64,000 bases of DNA, taken from positions 1-64,000 of the forward strand of contig JAJXWW010000005.1 in assembly GCA_021781415.1 (NCBI GenBank), written 5' to 3'. Position 1 is the first letter of the stretch. Every line of letters starts with the position of its first letter. The translations under genes were made by a program, and so were the position numbers. The notes under the pieces were generated by a model. The model searched no databases. It was not told the DNA's origin and worked only from the letters and a program-made list of their open reading frames with translations. Origin of the DNA: Planctomycetota bacterium (lineage in GTDB: Bacteria > Planctomycetota > Planctomycetia > Gemmatales > Gemmataceae). Shown in pieces: positions 27,529 to 36,840 of the stretch.

Positions 27529-27624
27529 CTCTCGAACTCTCTTTCCAGGCGAGCGCGGCGCGAGTTCTCCCGATGGAACGAACAATCGGGAGACGGACGC
27601 CGTCGATCGCCGGAGGATTTTATC

Positions 27625-30600
27625 GTGCGAATGCTAACCCTCTCCCTGCTCGTGGTTCCCCTTATCGCACCCTCCGTCCTCGCCGCCGACGCGCCGAGTT
27701 TCTCTCGACAAGTAAAGCCGTTTTTGAATCGCTATTGTGCGGAATGCCACAACGCGGACGAACCCAAAGGGGGATTGAATCTGGAGTCGTACAAGTCGCT
27801 GCGGCAGGGCGGTGAAAAAGGCGCGGTCGTGGTTCCCGGTAAGGCCGATGCCAGCCGTCTCGTTCGCCTGATCGAACACAAAGGCAAACCGTTCATGCCG
27901 CCCAAAAAGGCGAAGCAGCCCGCCCTCGCCGAGATCGCCGTGCTGCGCGCTTGGATCGATGCCGGAGCGAAAGACGACGGTTCTACCCGCCTCGTTGTGC
28001 CCGACATTCACCCGAAGAGTCCCATCGCTCCGCCCGTCGCCTCCTTGGCCTATCATCCCAACCGGCCCTTGCTGGCCGCCGGTGGGCGCGGTGTCGTTTC
28101 CTTTTTCGATACGAATACGGGAGAATTGCTCGGCAAGTTGGACGGTGTCCATCCGCGCGTCGAGGCGTTGGCGTTTTCGCGCGACGGCAAGCGCTTCGCC
28201 GCGGCGTCGAGCGCGGTGGGTGAAACCCATGATGTCCGCGTCTATCCCTGCGATGCGAAGGCGATTCCGCGCGCGGCGGACGGGGTTGCCGCTACCCGAC
28301 ACGCCGATGCGATTCACGACCTGACGTTCAGCCCCGACGGCAAACTGCTCGCCAGCTGCTCCTACGACCGCCTCGTCAAGCTATGGGACGTGGAGGGCAA
28401 GCGCGAGGCGCGGGTACTCAAGGATCACAGCGATGCGGTTAACGCCATTGCTTTTCGAGCCGACGGTAAGCTCTTGGCTTCGGCGGCGGCGGATCGCTCC
28501 GTTAAGGTCTGGGATGTGGCGACGGGAAAGCGGCTCTACACGCTGGGCGAATCGACCGATTGGGTCTACGCCGTCGCCTGGTCTCCCGATGGGCGTCGCC
28601 TTGCGGCAGCTGGCGTCGATAAGAGCATTCGCATCTGGGAGACGAACGGCGAGGGCGGCCGCATCGTTCGATCCGCCTTCGCCCACGAAGCGCCGGTTCT
28701 TCGTTTAGCATACTCTTCGGATGGTAAAACTCTTTTTTCTCTCGGCGAAGATCGCACCGTCAAGATGTGGGACGCCGAGCGGCTAACCGAGAGCAAGGTG
28801 TTCGACCGCCAGCCGGAAACCGTACTCGCCTTCGCCGTTCGACCCGACGGCAAACAGTTAGCGCTGGGTCGATACGACGGCGTTCTCGTTCTACTCGACG
28901 CCTCGACCGGAAAGCCCCAGGCCGAACCGCTGCCTCTGAAGCCGAAGCCGCCTCTACCCGAATCCGAGCCAAACGATTCGCCGCAAACCGGACAAAAGGT
29001 GAAGCTGCCGGCGACGATTGCCGGGAGTCTCAGCCGTGCCGGCGATGTCGATTATTATCGCTTCGAGACCGAATCGGGTCAGGAAATTGGCGTTCGCGCC
29101 GTCCCGCTCCAAGGTGCGAAGCTCGACGCGATCTTGCAATTGATCGACGCGGACGGCCGCATTCTGGCCGAGAGCGCGAACGGCTTGCTCGGCTATATCA
29201 GTCCCAAGGCCGGTTGGCTCGCACTCGGCATCCACGATCGCGAGTATCGCGGCGACCCCGGCATGAAGTACGAACTGAGCGTCGGAGACTTGCCGATTGT
29301 CACCGGCGTCTTCCCTTTGGGCGTGCGACGCGGCATCGAGACGGAGATTCAATTGGAAGGGGTCAACCTCGGCGGCGCGCGTTCGGTGCGTCTGAAAGCT
29401 CCAGAAACTGCCACTCTCGGCTCGCGTCTACCCGTTCCCTTGGTCAAGGGAGTTCTCGGGTCTCCAACGGTTGTTGTCGATGCGTATCCGCAGATCGCAT
29501 TCTCTCCCAAGAGTGACACTCTACCCGTTCCGGGGACGGCCAATGGACGGATCGAACGCGACGGCGAGGAGCAGACGTGGCGATTCGAGGCGAAGAGGGG
29601 GCAGCGATTATTGCTCGAAGTGAACGCCCGGCGAGCTGGGTCGTCCCTCGATTCCGTGCTGGAAATTCTCGATGCCAAAGGCCGTTCGCTGCCGCGCGCG
29701 GTCGTGCGCTCGCAGGCCAAAACCTACGTCATCTTCCGCGATCACGATTCAGCATCGACCGGCATTCGTATCGATTCATGGAGCGAGTTGGCGATGGACG
29801 ATTACCTTCTCGTCGGCAACGAGCTGCTGCGCATCTGGGCTTTGCCGAAGAATCCCGACGACGATTGCCAATTCTGGAGTCTCGGCGGTCGACGGCGCGG
29901 CTACCTCGGCACCACGCCGCATTTTCATCCCATGGGACAACCGATGTACAAGGTGTCGATTCATCCTCCCGATGCGACGTTCCCAGCCAACGGTTTGCCT
30001 ATTGTCACTCTCTTTTATCGCAATGACGACGGTGGAGGCCCGTTCGGCAAGGATTCGCGCCTCGTGTTCGACCCTCCGGCCGATGGTGAATATCGGGCGC
30101 GCATCGGCGACGCGCGCGGACAAGGCAGCGCGCGGCACGCCTACCAGTTGACCGTGCGCCCTCCTCGCCCGGATTTCAGCGTGCGTTTCTCTCCCACCTC
30201 GCCCTCCGTGAGTAAAGGCAGCGGGGTGTCTATCGCGGTCGATGTCGAACGCCGCGACGAGTTCGACGGTCCCATCGACGTTCGCTTGGAGAATCTGCCG
30301 CCGGGCTTCGACGCTCCACCTTCGACTATCCCCGCCCACGAAAACAGCACGAGCTTCGCGCTCTTCGCCGCGCCGACCGCCTCAATCGAGCCGAGTGGGA
30401 AGGGGAAGGAAGCTCCTCCGCTCAAACTGATCGCGCGAGCCGTTCTCGATGGCAAGGAGGTGGTGCGTGAGGCGACGGGCGGGCTGCCGAAACTCCTCGA
30501 ACCGGGTGACATCGTGACGACGACGGAGCAATCCGAGATTGTGGTCGAACCGGGAGCAGAGGCGAGGCTGACGGTAAAGGTCGATCGCCGCAACGGCTTC

Positions 30601-30840
30601 AAAGGCCGCATTCCGCTTGAGGTCAAGGGGCTTCCGCACGGCGTTCGCGTACTCGACGTGGGCCTCAACGGCATCCTCATCACGCCAGAGGCGACGACGC
30701 GAACCATCGTGTTGCATGCCGAACCGTGGATGCGGGAGATGACTCAGCCGTTCGTGATCTTGGCGCGGCGCGAGGGGAAGAACAGCGAACACGCCGCCAA
30801 GTCGATCCGGTTGCGCGTGGCGAAGGCAACGAAACATTAA
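27625..30840 (+). CDS. Planctomycete cytochrome c (PSCyt1) / WD40 / PPC-like secreted protein
   Basis: A 1071-residue exported protein from a GTG with GGAGG 8 nt upstream. The signal peptide is MRMLTLSLLVVPLIAPSVLA. The c-type haem site is CAECH (Cys38, Cys41, His42) in the PSCyt1 domain, with the distal phrase KPFMPPKKAKQP. WD40 repeats span about residues 130-430 (HDLTFSPDGKLLASCSYDRLVKLWD, AWSPDGRRLAAAGVDKSIRIW). Next comes a pre-peptidase C-like domain (RAGDVDYYRFETESGQEIGVRA), then further Ig-like segments. This composite is typical of planctomycetes; electron transfer or a structural surface role is inferred, and no partner dehydrogenase gene is next to it. Confidence 0.94.
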   Translation: MRMLTLSLLVVPLIAPSVLAADAPSFSRQVKPFLNRYCAECHNADEPKGGLNLESYKSLRQGGEKGAVVVPGKADASRLVRLIEHKGKPFMPPKKAKQPALAEIAVLRAWIDAGAKDDGSTRLVVPDIHPKSPIAPPVASLAYHPNRPLLAAGGRGVVSFFDTNTGELLGKLDGVHPRVEALAFSRDGKRFAAASSAVGETHDVRVYPCDAKAIPRAADGVAATRHADAIHDLTFSPDGKLLASCSYDRLVKLWDVEGKREARVLKDHSDAVNAIAFRADGKLLASAAADRSVKVWDVATGKRLYTLGESTDWVYAVAWSPDGRRLAAAGVDKSIRIWETNGEGGRIVRSAFAHEAPVLRLAYSSDGKTLFSLGEDRTVKMWDAERLTESKVFDRQPETVLAFAVRPDGKQLALGRYDGVLVLLDASTGKPQAEPLPLKPKPPLPESEPNDSPQTGQKVKLPATIAGSLSRAGDVDYYRFETESGQEIGVRAVPLQGAKLDAILQLIDADGRILAESANGLLGYISPKAGWLALGIHDREYRGDPGMKYELSVGDLPIVTGVFPLGVRRGIETEIQLEGVNLGGARSVRLKAPETATLGSRLPVPLVKGVLGSPTVVVDAYPQIAFSPKSDTLPVPGTANGRIERDGEEQTWRFEAKRGQRLLLEVNARRAGSSLDSVLEILDAKGRSLPRAVVRSQAKTYVIFRDHDSASTGIRIDSWSELAMDDYLLVGNELLRIWALPKNPDDDCQFWSLGGRRRGYLGTTPHFHPMGQPMYKVSIHPPDATFPANGLPIVTLFYRNDDGGGPFGKDSRLVFDPPADGEYRARIGDARGQGSARHAYQLTVRPPRPDFSVRFSPTSPSVSKGSGVSIAVDVERRDEFDGPIDVRLENLPPGFDAPPSTIPAHENSTSFALFAAPTASIEPSGKGKEAPPLKLIARAVLDGKEVVREATGGLPKLLEPGDIVTTTEQSEIVVEPGAEARLTVKVDRRNGFKGRIPLEVKGLPHGVRVLDVGLNGILITPEATTRTIVLHAEPWMREMTQPFVILARREGKNSEHAAKSIRLRVAKATKH

Positions 30841-30965
30841 CTCACCTATGGGTTGACAGACACTCGGAGACAAGGGTAGATTGCCGTATCGCCGATGATC
30901 CGTTTTCGCATTCGACGAGGGGTTCGTCCAAGGACGGCGAACCCGATCCAGCAGGAGGCTCGATC

Positions 30966-31904
30966 GTGCATCTACCGCGCTTTCTTCGTCACCCCTTGGC
31001 CCGTTGTCTGCGTTCGCTGCCGATCAAAGGGCGTTGGCGCGTCGCTTCGCTTCTCAATCGTCTTTTCGCCGCCGACACGACCACGTTCGATTTGTCCGGT
31101 GTGGGGCGCGTGACACTCGATCTGAGCGTCGAGATGCAGCAACACGTTTATTGGGCCGGCCTTAGCCGCGACGACGCTGCCACTACTCACTTGGCGCGTG
31201 CCGTGATGCCGCGAGATGGCGTCTTTCTCGATGTCGGTGCCAACGTCGGCCTTCATACACTCGCAATCGCCGCCCATGTCTCCCAAGGCGGCGCGGTCGT
31301 CGCATTCGAGCCGCATCCGATCAACCATCGGCTCTTGGTTCATAACATCGAACAGAACGGCCTGCGTCATGTGGTGGCCGAGAATCTCGGATTGGCCGAG
31401 TCGGCGGCGACGCTGACCGGCACGGCGCGCGCCGGCAGCGGCAACTGGTCGCTGGCTTCGCAAGGCGACTATCGTTTCGAGGTGCGTCTGCTCCGTCTCG
31501 ACGATTACTTGCGCGATCATCCGTTGCCACGCATCGATCTGATGAAGATTGACGTGGAGGGTGCCGAGGTGCGCGTGCTGCGCGGGGCGCGGCAAACCAT
31601 CGAGCGTTTCCGTCCGATCATCGTTTTTGAAGTGTGTCCGATGTGGCTGGCGAAGATGCAATCGAGCGCAGCCGATTTGTTCGCCGAGTTGGTCGGTCAC
31701 GATTACAACATTTATCCTCTCCCCGGTCGCAAGATCCGTTGGGAGCGCCGGGTCAAGCTCGGCGATGTGGCTGGCTTGGAACCTGGGGCGTTCGTCAATC
31801 TCGTGGCTTTGCCGTCGTCGCCATCTCGGCAGCGCGAAGAAACTCGAGAAGATCGCCGCCTTCCCCAGGCGGTCTCTCCCGATGGCCGCGGCACGCAGCC
31901 GTGA
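30966..31904 (+). CDS. FkbM family methyltransferase
   Basis: A SAM-dependent O-methyltransferase of 312 residues. The GTG at 30966 has GGAGG 7 nt upstream; the frame is open to 30726, but that part overlaps the previous gene. The SAM site is FLDVGANVGLHTLAIAA, followed by the acidic VVAFEPHP. The FkbM signature appears as LDDYL...IDLMKIDVEGAEVRVLRGA and later PIIVFEV. FkbM enzymes methylate sugars or secondary metabolites. There is no biosynthetic cluster around it here, so the substrate is unknown. Confidence 0.93.
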   Translation: MHLPRFLRHPLARCLRSLPIKGRWRVASLLNRLFAADTTTFDLSGVGRVTLDLSVEMQQHVYWAGLSRDDAATTHLARAVMPRDGVFLDVGANVGLHTLAIAAHVSQGGAVVAFEPHPINHRLLVHNIEQNGLRHVVAENLGLAESAATLTGTARAGSGNWSLASQGDYRFEVRLLRLDDYLRDHPLPRIDLMKIDVEGAEVRVLRGARQTIERFRPIIVFEVCPMWLAKMQSSAADLFAELVGHDYNIYPLPGRKIRWERRVKLGDVAGLEPGAFVNLVALPSSPSRQREETREDRRLPQAVSPDGRGTQP

Positions 31905-31928
31905 TCGCCCGACTCGCGAGGGGGGGAT

Positions 31929-33683
31929 TTACTCCGCCGCCGGTTCGTCGATAGGAGCTTCGTCTTCCTCTCGATCTTTCGTCAGCAACCGAGCCAGGCG
32001 GACGCAACTCTCGTGTCGAGAAAGGGGCCGCATCCCATCCAGACCGCGAATCAGAAGTTGCGGAGGCTTCTCTTCACCCTCGAACTCGCGCAGGTAATGG
32101 CGGAGGATCTCTCCCGTCGTGTGATCCAACAGCGTCACGTCGTCCGTCAAATGCAGACACACTTGGGAAGCGTCGGCGGGGATGCGCTCCATCTCGCGGA
32201 TGACGTGAAACAGGTTGAAACACACCATGGGGCGATCGAAGTAGAGATCGTAAACGCCATCTTTGAACACTCGTTTCCCCACCGGATTGCGGAACAAGCC
32301 GAGAAAGCGCGCGAACAATCCCGGATGGTCGATGTGCGAGATACCGTCGCTCAGTTTATACCAGATGCCGACATACCAGAGCGTTAATATCAACTCCAAG
32401 ACCACTCCCGCCGCGATCCCGACCAACAGATCGGTGGTCACGGTAACGAGGGCGGTAACCGCGAAAACCACGAATTGTTCCGTGCCGATGTGGGCGATGT
32501 GAACCCAAACCTTCGGCCGGCACAACTTGAAGCCGATGAATACCAAAATCGAGGCCAGGACGGTCTTGGGAATCAAATTGATCAGATCGCGTCCGAAGAT
32601 GAGGAAGGCGAGTAAAAAGCAGGCATTGTAAAAGTTGGCCCATTGCGTTCGCCCCCCGCCGATGATGTTGGCCGTGCTTTTGACGATGCCCGGAATGATC
32701 GTCAAACCGCCCACCCCGCTGGAGCATACATTCGAGACACCCATGCTGAAAAGCGTTCGGTCGGGGTCGGAGCGCCGCCGGAACGGGTCGATCTTATCGA
32801 CGGCGAAAATGGTCGCCAACGATTCGGTGCCGTCGATCAACACCAAGGTGACGACGAGATAGGCGAGCGGCAGCCACAATTGAGGACGATCGAAGTAAGG
32901 ACGAAAATCGGGCAGAATCACTCCGTTTTTGAGGGGAGCTTCGGGAACCTGGATCAAAAAAGACGGGTCGAGTCGCAGAAAAACCAGACTGCCGACCGTC
33001 CCGAACACAAAAACCCACACGGGCGGAGGCATAACCTTGAGCAGTCGCCAAGGGATGGCCGCCAAGATAAACAGAGCCGCGACACAGACGACGCCGAGAC
33101 CGAAAACCTGCCAGTTCGTGGAAGAGAATCGATGGGGTATCTCGGCGAGGATCTCCCAAAACTCGTGAGCCTCGAAGGAAGTGCCCATGAACAAGGGAAT
33201 CTGCTTGACAATGATTAGCAGACCGATTGCCGCCAACATCCCTTCGATGGCCGCGATGGGAAAGATGGTGCTGAGGCGAGCCACCCGCATCCTCGACAAC
33301 ACCACCTGCACGACCCCGGCGCAGAGGATCGCCACCAAGACCAATGGATAGCCGGCCTTCAATAGTTCTTCCTTCTTGGCATCGGTCCCCAATAGCGTGC
33401 TGCCCAGCAGAATCATCCCCGCATACAAAGCGGGGGCCAACCCCGCGGCAGGTCCGCTGATGGTGACGTAGGAGCCGCCGAGAAAAGGAAGCACGAAACC
33501 GGCGACGATGGCCGACACGATCCCGCATACCGGCGGCGCGCCGGAAGTGATGGCAATGCCCATCGAAAACGGCAGAGAGATCATCGCCACCATGAAGCCG
33601 GAGCGAAGATCGTAGCGCCAGTATTTCAAACCGGCTATTCCATTTTGCGGCTTTTCCACGAGAGAGGTCGAGGCGGTACTCAC
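31929..33683 (-). CDS. SulP family inorganic anion transporter with STAS domain
   Basis: A 584-residue secondary transporter for sulfate, bicarbonate or a similar anion. The GTG at 33683 has GGGAG 7 nt upstream; the frame continues to 33926 without a better start. The transmembrane core has the family phrase AMISLPFSMGIAITSGAPPVCGIVSAIVAGF, then GGSYVTISGPAAGLAPALYAG. The C-terminal 110 residues form a STAS-like domain (YDLYFDRPMVCFNLFHVIRE, VCLHLTDDVTLLDHTT). The ion is not identifiable. A perfect TATAAT lies about 290 nt upstream on the same strand, which would give a long leader. Confidence 0.93.
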   Translation of the reverse strand: MSTASTSLVEKPQNGIAGLKYWRYDLRSGFMVAMISLPFSMGIAITSGAPPVCGIVSAIVAGFVLPFLGGSYVTISGPAAGLAPALYAGMILLGSTLLGTDAKKEELLKAGYPLVLVAILCAGVVQVVLSRMRVARLSTIFPIAAIEGMLAAIGLLIIVKQIPLFMGTSFEAHEFWEILAEIPHRFSSTNWQVFGLGVVCVAALFILAAIPWRLLKVMPPPVWVFVFGTVGSLVFLRLDPSFLIQVPEAPLKNGVILPDFRPYFDRPQLWLPLAYLVVTLVLIDGTESLATIFAVDKIDPFRRRSDPDRTLFSMGVSNVCSSGVGGLTIIPGIVKSTANIIGGGRTQWANFYNACFLLAFLIFGRDLINLIPKTVLASILVFIGFKLCRPKVWVHIAHIGTEQFVVFAVTALVTVTTDLLVGIAAGVVLELILTLWYVGIWYKLSDGISHIDHPGLFARFLGLFRNPVGKRVFKDGVYDLYFDRPMVCFNLFHVIREMERIPADASQVCLHLTDDVTLLDHTTGEILRHYLREFEGEEKPPQLLIRGLDGMRPLSRHESCVRLARLLTKDREEDEAPIDEPAAE

Positions 33684-33970
33684 GAATAGACTCCCAAACG
33701 AGCGCGGGCCGAACGGAAGGCGAGGGAGAGGAGTGGCGGGCGACGTTTCCGAGTTGGAGAGCAGTTTCAAAACGCATGAAAAGCGCGTGCGAAGAATCTC
33801 TTCGCGCACACCTCCCATCGAGAAAGAGGGTGTTGAAACCGCTTCAATTCGGACAGAATGCTTCAATAGTTTTGTGGACACTTTATGTGTACGAATGAGC
33901 GCGCAGATCGGCAAGATGGGAGACAAAGAATTTTTTTTAGCCGACTCAAAATGGCATATTTAGGGTCTCG

Positions 33971-33976
33971 ATTATA
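33971..33976 (-). promoter_or_regulatory. Candidate -10 element for the SulP gene
   Basis: The minus strand reads TATAAT here, in an AT-rich patch unusual for this DNA. The -35 region is poor (no TTGACA-like hexamer at 16-18 nt), so the assignment rests on the -10 match and on orientation towards the transporter. Confidence 0.3.
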
Positions 33977-34000
33977 ACATAAATTCGCAGGAAGTGTTCG

Positions 34001-34031
34001 GCAGGGCGGGCTTCGCTTCAACCCGCCCTGC
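34001..34031. terminator. Stem-loop downstream of mqnD
   Basis: GCAGGGCGGG (34001-34010) pairs perfectly with CCCGCCCTGC (34022-34031) over an 11-nt loop. It lies 67 nt past the mqnD stop. No U tract follows on the minus strand, so the terminator role is a guess based on stem and position. Confidence 0.5.
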
Positions 34032-34097
34032 TCTATGACAGACTAATGGCTTGTATCGGCTCGGCTCGAAAAGAGGGGCTTCGTGCCAGCCGTTCGA

Positions 34098-34952
34098 TCA
34101 ATCCACGAACTCGACATCGACCGGATTGGGGATGATTCCCGCGCGATGGCCCTCGGCCAACAGCCGCTTCACCGCCTCGCGGCCGCGCTCGCCATAATCC
34201 AGCGTCCATTCGTTGACGTACATGCCGACGAAGCGATCCGCCAACCCCTTGTCCATGTCCCGCGCGTATTGCAAGGCATAGTCCAACGCCGCATCGCGGT
34301 GGTCGAGGGAATAGCGAATGCTCTCCTTGAGCAGCCGGCTGATAGTGCGCATCGTCGGCAAGCCGAGATCGCGGCGCACGACGTTGCCGCCCAGAGGAAG
34401 AGGCAGACCCGTTTTCTCCTGCCACCAGACACCGAGATCGACGACGAGATGCAACCCTTGATTCTGAAACGTGAGCTGCCCTTCATGGATGATGAGGCCG
34501 GCATCGAAACGCCCCTCCTCCACGGCCTTCAGAATCTCATCGAAAGGCAACACCTCGTAGTCGAAACCATCCGGCAGCAGCAGTCGAAGCGTGAGAAACG
34601 CCGTCGTCATCGTACCCGGCACGGCGATGCGCGCAGTCTTCAGCCGATCGACCGTCAACGGCTGCTTCGCCACCACCATCGGGCCGTAGCGGTCGCCCAT
34701 GCTGCATCCGCTGGGCAAGAGCGCATATTTATCCAAGAGAGCGGCATACGCATGGATGCTGATGGCGGTCACTTCCAACTCGCCGCGCAGGGCGCGGCGA
34801 TTCAGCGTCTCGATGTCTTGCAACACATGGCGAAATTGCAGATCGCCGGTGTCCAGTTTATCGTGCGCCAGGGCGTAGAACATGAAAGCGTCGTCGGGAT
34901 CGGGGCTGTGGCCGACGGTGATTAACTGTTTGCTCATCAGATGGTCCGACAT
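34098..34952 (-). CDS. mqnD: 1,4-dihydroxy-6-naphthoate synthase (futalosine menaquinone pathway)
   Basis: In the futalosine route MqnD converts cyclic dehypoxanthine futalosine to 1,4-dihydroxy-6-naphthoate. The 284 residues fit the family. The N-terminal signature [15 protein letters not shown] is diagnostic of MqnD rather than MqnA, followed by [13 protein letters not shown] and YGPMVVAK. The fold is that of a periplasmic-binding protein, but there is no signal peptide, as expected for a cytoplasmic enzyme. Two in-frame ATGs are possible (34952 or 34937); neither has a strong SD. No other mqn gene is in the window. Confidence 0.93.
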   Translation of the reverse strand: MSDHLMSKQLITVGHSPDPDDAFMFYALAHDKLDTGDLQFRHVLQDIETLNRRALRGELEVTAISIHAYAALLDKYALLPSGCSMGDRYGPMVVAKQPLTVDRLKTARIAVPGTMTTAFLTLRLLLPDGFDYEVLPFDEILKAVEEGRFDAGLIIHEGQLTFQNQGLHLVVDLGVWWQEKTGLPLPLGGNVVRRDLGLPTMRTISRLLKESIRYSLDHRDAALDYALQYARDMDKGLADRFVGMYVNEWTLDYGERGREAVKRLLAEGHRAGIIPNPVDVEFVD

Positions 34953-35026
34953 TTCCGAGGCGAGGTTTCAAAAATCAGATTACGTAATCCACGATTCCAA
35001 CCGCATCGAGCGACGCGCGATAACCG

Positions 35027-35551
35027 CTACTGAAATGCGGCTCGCACTTCGGCGCTGAGCAAGACGATCAGCGCCCAAATGCCGACGATTTCTCCGACGG
35101 CACAGCAAGCACTACACGAGATGGCAGGGAGGGCCGCGAGGATAGAGGCGAAGACGGCAATTCCGTAATTCTTCAACGCCATCATCCGAATGCCGCCGAG
35201 AATGACCAAGAGAGAACAACAGAAATCCACCGCAGACCAGATACCGAACGTCCAAATGCTACCGTGCAATATCCCCTCGGTCGTCCAACCCATCTCCTTC
35301 AATTGCACTCTCGCTTGAGGATTCTGCTTCTCCATCTGTTCTTCAAAATCCTCTTGAGAGAGACGTGTTACCTGAAAGGCTTGCAATGCCGGCCAGGCCG
35401 CCATCAAGAAATTCAGCACGCCGACCACAACCAGAGCGATCGCCGGCCCAGTGACTCGTTGACGGATGGTGGCAAGATCGGGCATATGGGGAGAGAATTC
35501 TCCAGGTATCGCTGCCCGTTCGGAACCGGCGGCGTATGGATCGAAACTCAT
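35027..35551 (-). CDS. Small membrane protein of unknown function
   Basis: A 174-residue protein from the ATG at 35551 (MSFDPYAAGSE), preceded by GGGAG. The N-terminal 35 residues are polar. Hydrophobic stretches follow near residues 38-65 (GPAIALVVVGVLNFLMAAWP), 95-125 (FGIWSAVDFCCSLLVILGGI) and 130-170 (AVFASILAALPAISCSACC and IWALIVLLSA), with a soluble loop rich in Gln/Glu between the first two. It resembles planctomycete small integral membrane proteins annotated only as hypothetical. It is 74 bp downstream of mqnD's start region on the same strand, but nothing ties the two functionally. Confidence 0.72.
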   Translation of the reverse strand: MSFDPYAAGSERAAIPGEFSPHMPDLATIRQRVTGPAIALVVVGVLNFLMAAWPALQAFQVTRLSQEDFEEQMEKQNPQARVQLKEMGWTTEGILHGSIWTFGIWSAVDFCCSLLVILGGIRMMALKNYGIAVFASILAALPAISCSACCAVGEIVGIWALIVLLSAEVRAAFQ

Positions 35552-35905
35552 CGGCGTCTCTCCCACGAGTAGGCAGTTGCGAAATCGATCGAGTCGGCCC
35601 TATTGTACAACCCTGCCCGCGAAAGCGAAGAGGATGAGCGGACGTGCCCGTTGGATCGACGCGAGAACTATCCCGGATTGCGCACCGCAGAGAAGGCAAA
35701 GGAAGAAGAAAATGACTTAAAGACACCGGCCTCGCATATCGCAACGGCAAACTCGTTCGACCCTCAATGAGCTTAACCTCTTGAGAGTCAATCTTTTGTA
35801 TTTTCTCTGCGTACTCCTCTCATGGATGCCTGCACCATCGGCCATGCTTCACCTATCGATTCGCGGACTCACCGCTTGCGTCCCTCTTTCCTTGCCCGTG
35901 CGAAG
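35552..35905. other. Intergenic region with no recognised gene
   Basis: About 350 bp upstream of the small membrane protein. I looked for an antitoxin gene next to the broken toxin at 35906-36150, but found no helix-turn-helix-like frame on either strand. Short frames here have no SD. A short AT-rich run at 35770-35810 could be a promoter. Confidence 0.35.
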
Positions 35906-36150
35906 TTATGCGTTCATCCAGATTCGACTGAGGCAAAACACCTTGAGCTTCTCGGTTTCTTCCGTCGGCGTCTTGCGGCCGCTCACCGACTTCTTTTGAG
36001 ATGCATGCGGCACATAGACCGCATCGGCGAACCTGACCGTCTAAACGGCCCGGTAGGTGTTGCCGTCATGGTCCTCGACCACCTCCAAGACGCCGGCCCC
36101 ATGAAAGCCCTTTAGCGGCTTGGCATCCCCCGTCGCCCTCCTCGGTCGGT
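35906..36150 (-). pseudogene. Broken Gp49/HigB-type toxin gene
   Basis: The minus strand reads DAKPLKGFHGAGVLEVVE-DHDGNTYRAV, then an in-frame TAG at 36041-36043, then TVRFADAVYV-PHASQKKSVSGRKTPTEE and a final TAA at 35906. This matches the RelE/HigB-like phage Gp49 family (consensus GFxGAGVLEVVEDxDGxTYRAVYTVRF...HAFQKKS). The Tyr expected after RAV has become the stop, Leu-His-Ala-Phe has become Pro-His-Ala-Ser, and the N-terminal part is not recognisable. So this is a decayed toxin of a type II toxin-antitoxin pair. No antitoxin was seen. Confidence 0.75.
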
Positions 36151-36271
36151 GCCAATGATTAAGGATTTCTTGTACGACCCATGCCCCAGCGCGAGCCTGC
36201 CGGCAGTAAGATAAAACCGCAGACTGGGGCTGCATTAGCCTTTTGTGGCATAACAATCTCCGCTGCACCGG

Positions 36272-36293
36272 CACTTGCTCGCGCTGCGTGCTC
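36272..36293. repeat. REP-like half site upstream of the RAYT gene
   Basis: This 22-nt word starts CACTTGCTCGCGC and ends TGCGTGCTC. It differs at one base from the right arm of the hairpin at 36784-36840. It lies just upstream of the transposase SD and ATG. Confidence 0.75.
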
Positions 36294-36305
36294 GGAGGGA
36301 GAAAC

Positions 36306-36782
36306 ATGACGGTACTTGCCTACCACATCACATGGACAACCTACGGAACATGGCTGCCAGGAGATGCTCGCGGTTGGGTCAAGTGGGGGGAATCGGGCGT
36401 AAAACCGCCTGATCCAGAGCGTGAACGCGCTGCCCGCGAGCACATGGTGGAATCGGCCGTGCTATTGACCGAAAAACAGCGGGCTCTGGTGGAGCAGACG
36501 ATCCACGATCACTGTTGCATCCGCGGCTGGCTCCTGCATGCGGCCAATGCACGCTCGAATCACGTTCACGTCGTCGTAACGGCTGACCGCGATCCGGACG
36601 AGGTTATGAACCAGTTCAAGGCGTGGTGCTCTCGCAAACTCTCGGACGCGGCGGGTCTTGTCCATACCGTCGCCAAGAAAGCCGGACGACGGCATTGGTT
36701 CACCGAAGGGGGTGACAAGGAGTTGATCGACAACGAGGAGTATCTCGCCAACGCCATCAGGTATGTCTTGGAGCGACAATGA
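36306..36782 (+). CDS. REP-associated tyrosine transposase (RAYT, Y1/HUH family)
   Basis: A 158-residue single-strand transposase-like protein from the ATG at 36306 with GGAGGGAG upstream. It starts LAYHITWTTYGTWLPGDARG, the typical Y1/IS200-like opening. The HUH metal motif is His86-Val-His88 (NHVHVVV), and the candidate catalytic Tyr is Tyr146 in NEEYLANAIRYVLERQ. REP-like 22-nt arms flank the gene on both sides (36272-36293 and 36784-36840), as expected for RAYTs, which act on REP/BIME hairpins rather than moving as standard IS elements. The gene is intact. Confidence 0.88.
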   Translation: MTVLAYHITWTTYGTWLPGDARGWVKWGESGVKPPDPERERAAREHMVESAVLLTEKQRALVEQTIHDHCCIRGWLLHAANARSNHVHVVVTADRDPDEVMNQFKAWCSRKLSDAAGLVHTVAKKAGRRHWFTEGGDKELIDNEEYLANAIRYVLERQ

Positions 36783-36783
36783 G

Positions 36784-36840
36784 GAGCACGCAGCGCCAGC
36801 AAGTGTTCTTCATTGCCGCACTTGCTTGCGCTGCGTGCTC
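36784..36840. repeat. REP hairpin between the RAYT gene and the convergent arginase-like gene
   Basis: Arms of 22 nt (36784-36805, starting GAGCACGCAGCGCC; 36819-36840, ending CTGCGTGCTC) pair with one mismatch across a 13-nt loop. The hairpin begins one base after the RAYT stop. Its last base pairs form part of the stop codon of the convergent arginase-like gene (36839-36841). It can serve as a terminator for both genes. Confidence 0.82.

Larger units (their letters stand above)
33684..34097. other. Intergenic region: SulP upstream leader and mqnD downstream hairpin
   Basis: This is a 414-bp gap between two minus-strand genes. It holds an AT-rich zone at 33930-33985 with a consensus -10 hexamer (TATAAT on the minus strand, 33971-33976), which would make a leader of about 280 nt for the transporter. 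The stem-loop at 34001-34031 follows mqnD. The region 33684-33926 is open in frame with SulP, but its residues do not resemble the family. Confidence 0.4.

Noticed and set aside
25702-27585. A 627-codon open frame opposite the tricorn protease
   Set aside because: Antisense shadow; no SD or domain, and the plus-strand frame has the catalytic motifs.
30726-30965. N-terminal extension of the FkbM gene
   Set aside because: The extension overlaps the end of the cytochrome/WD40 gene, while a GTG with an ideal SD starts the conserved part at 30966.
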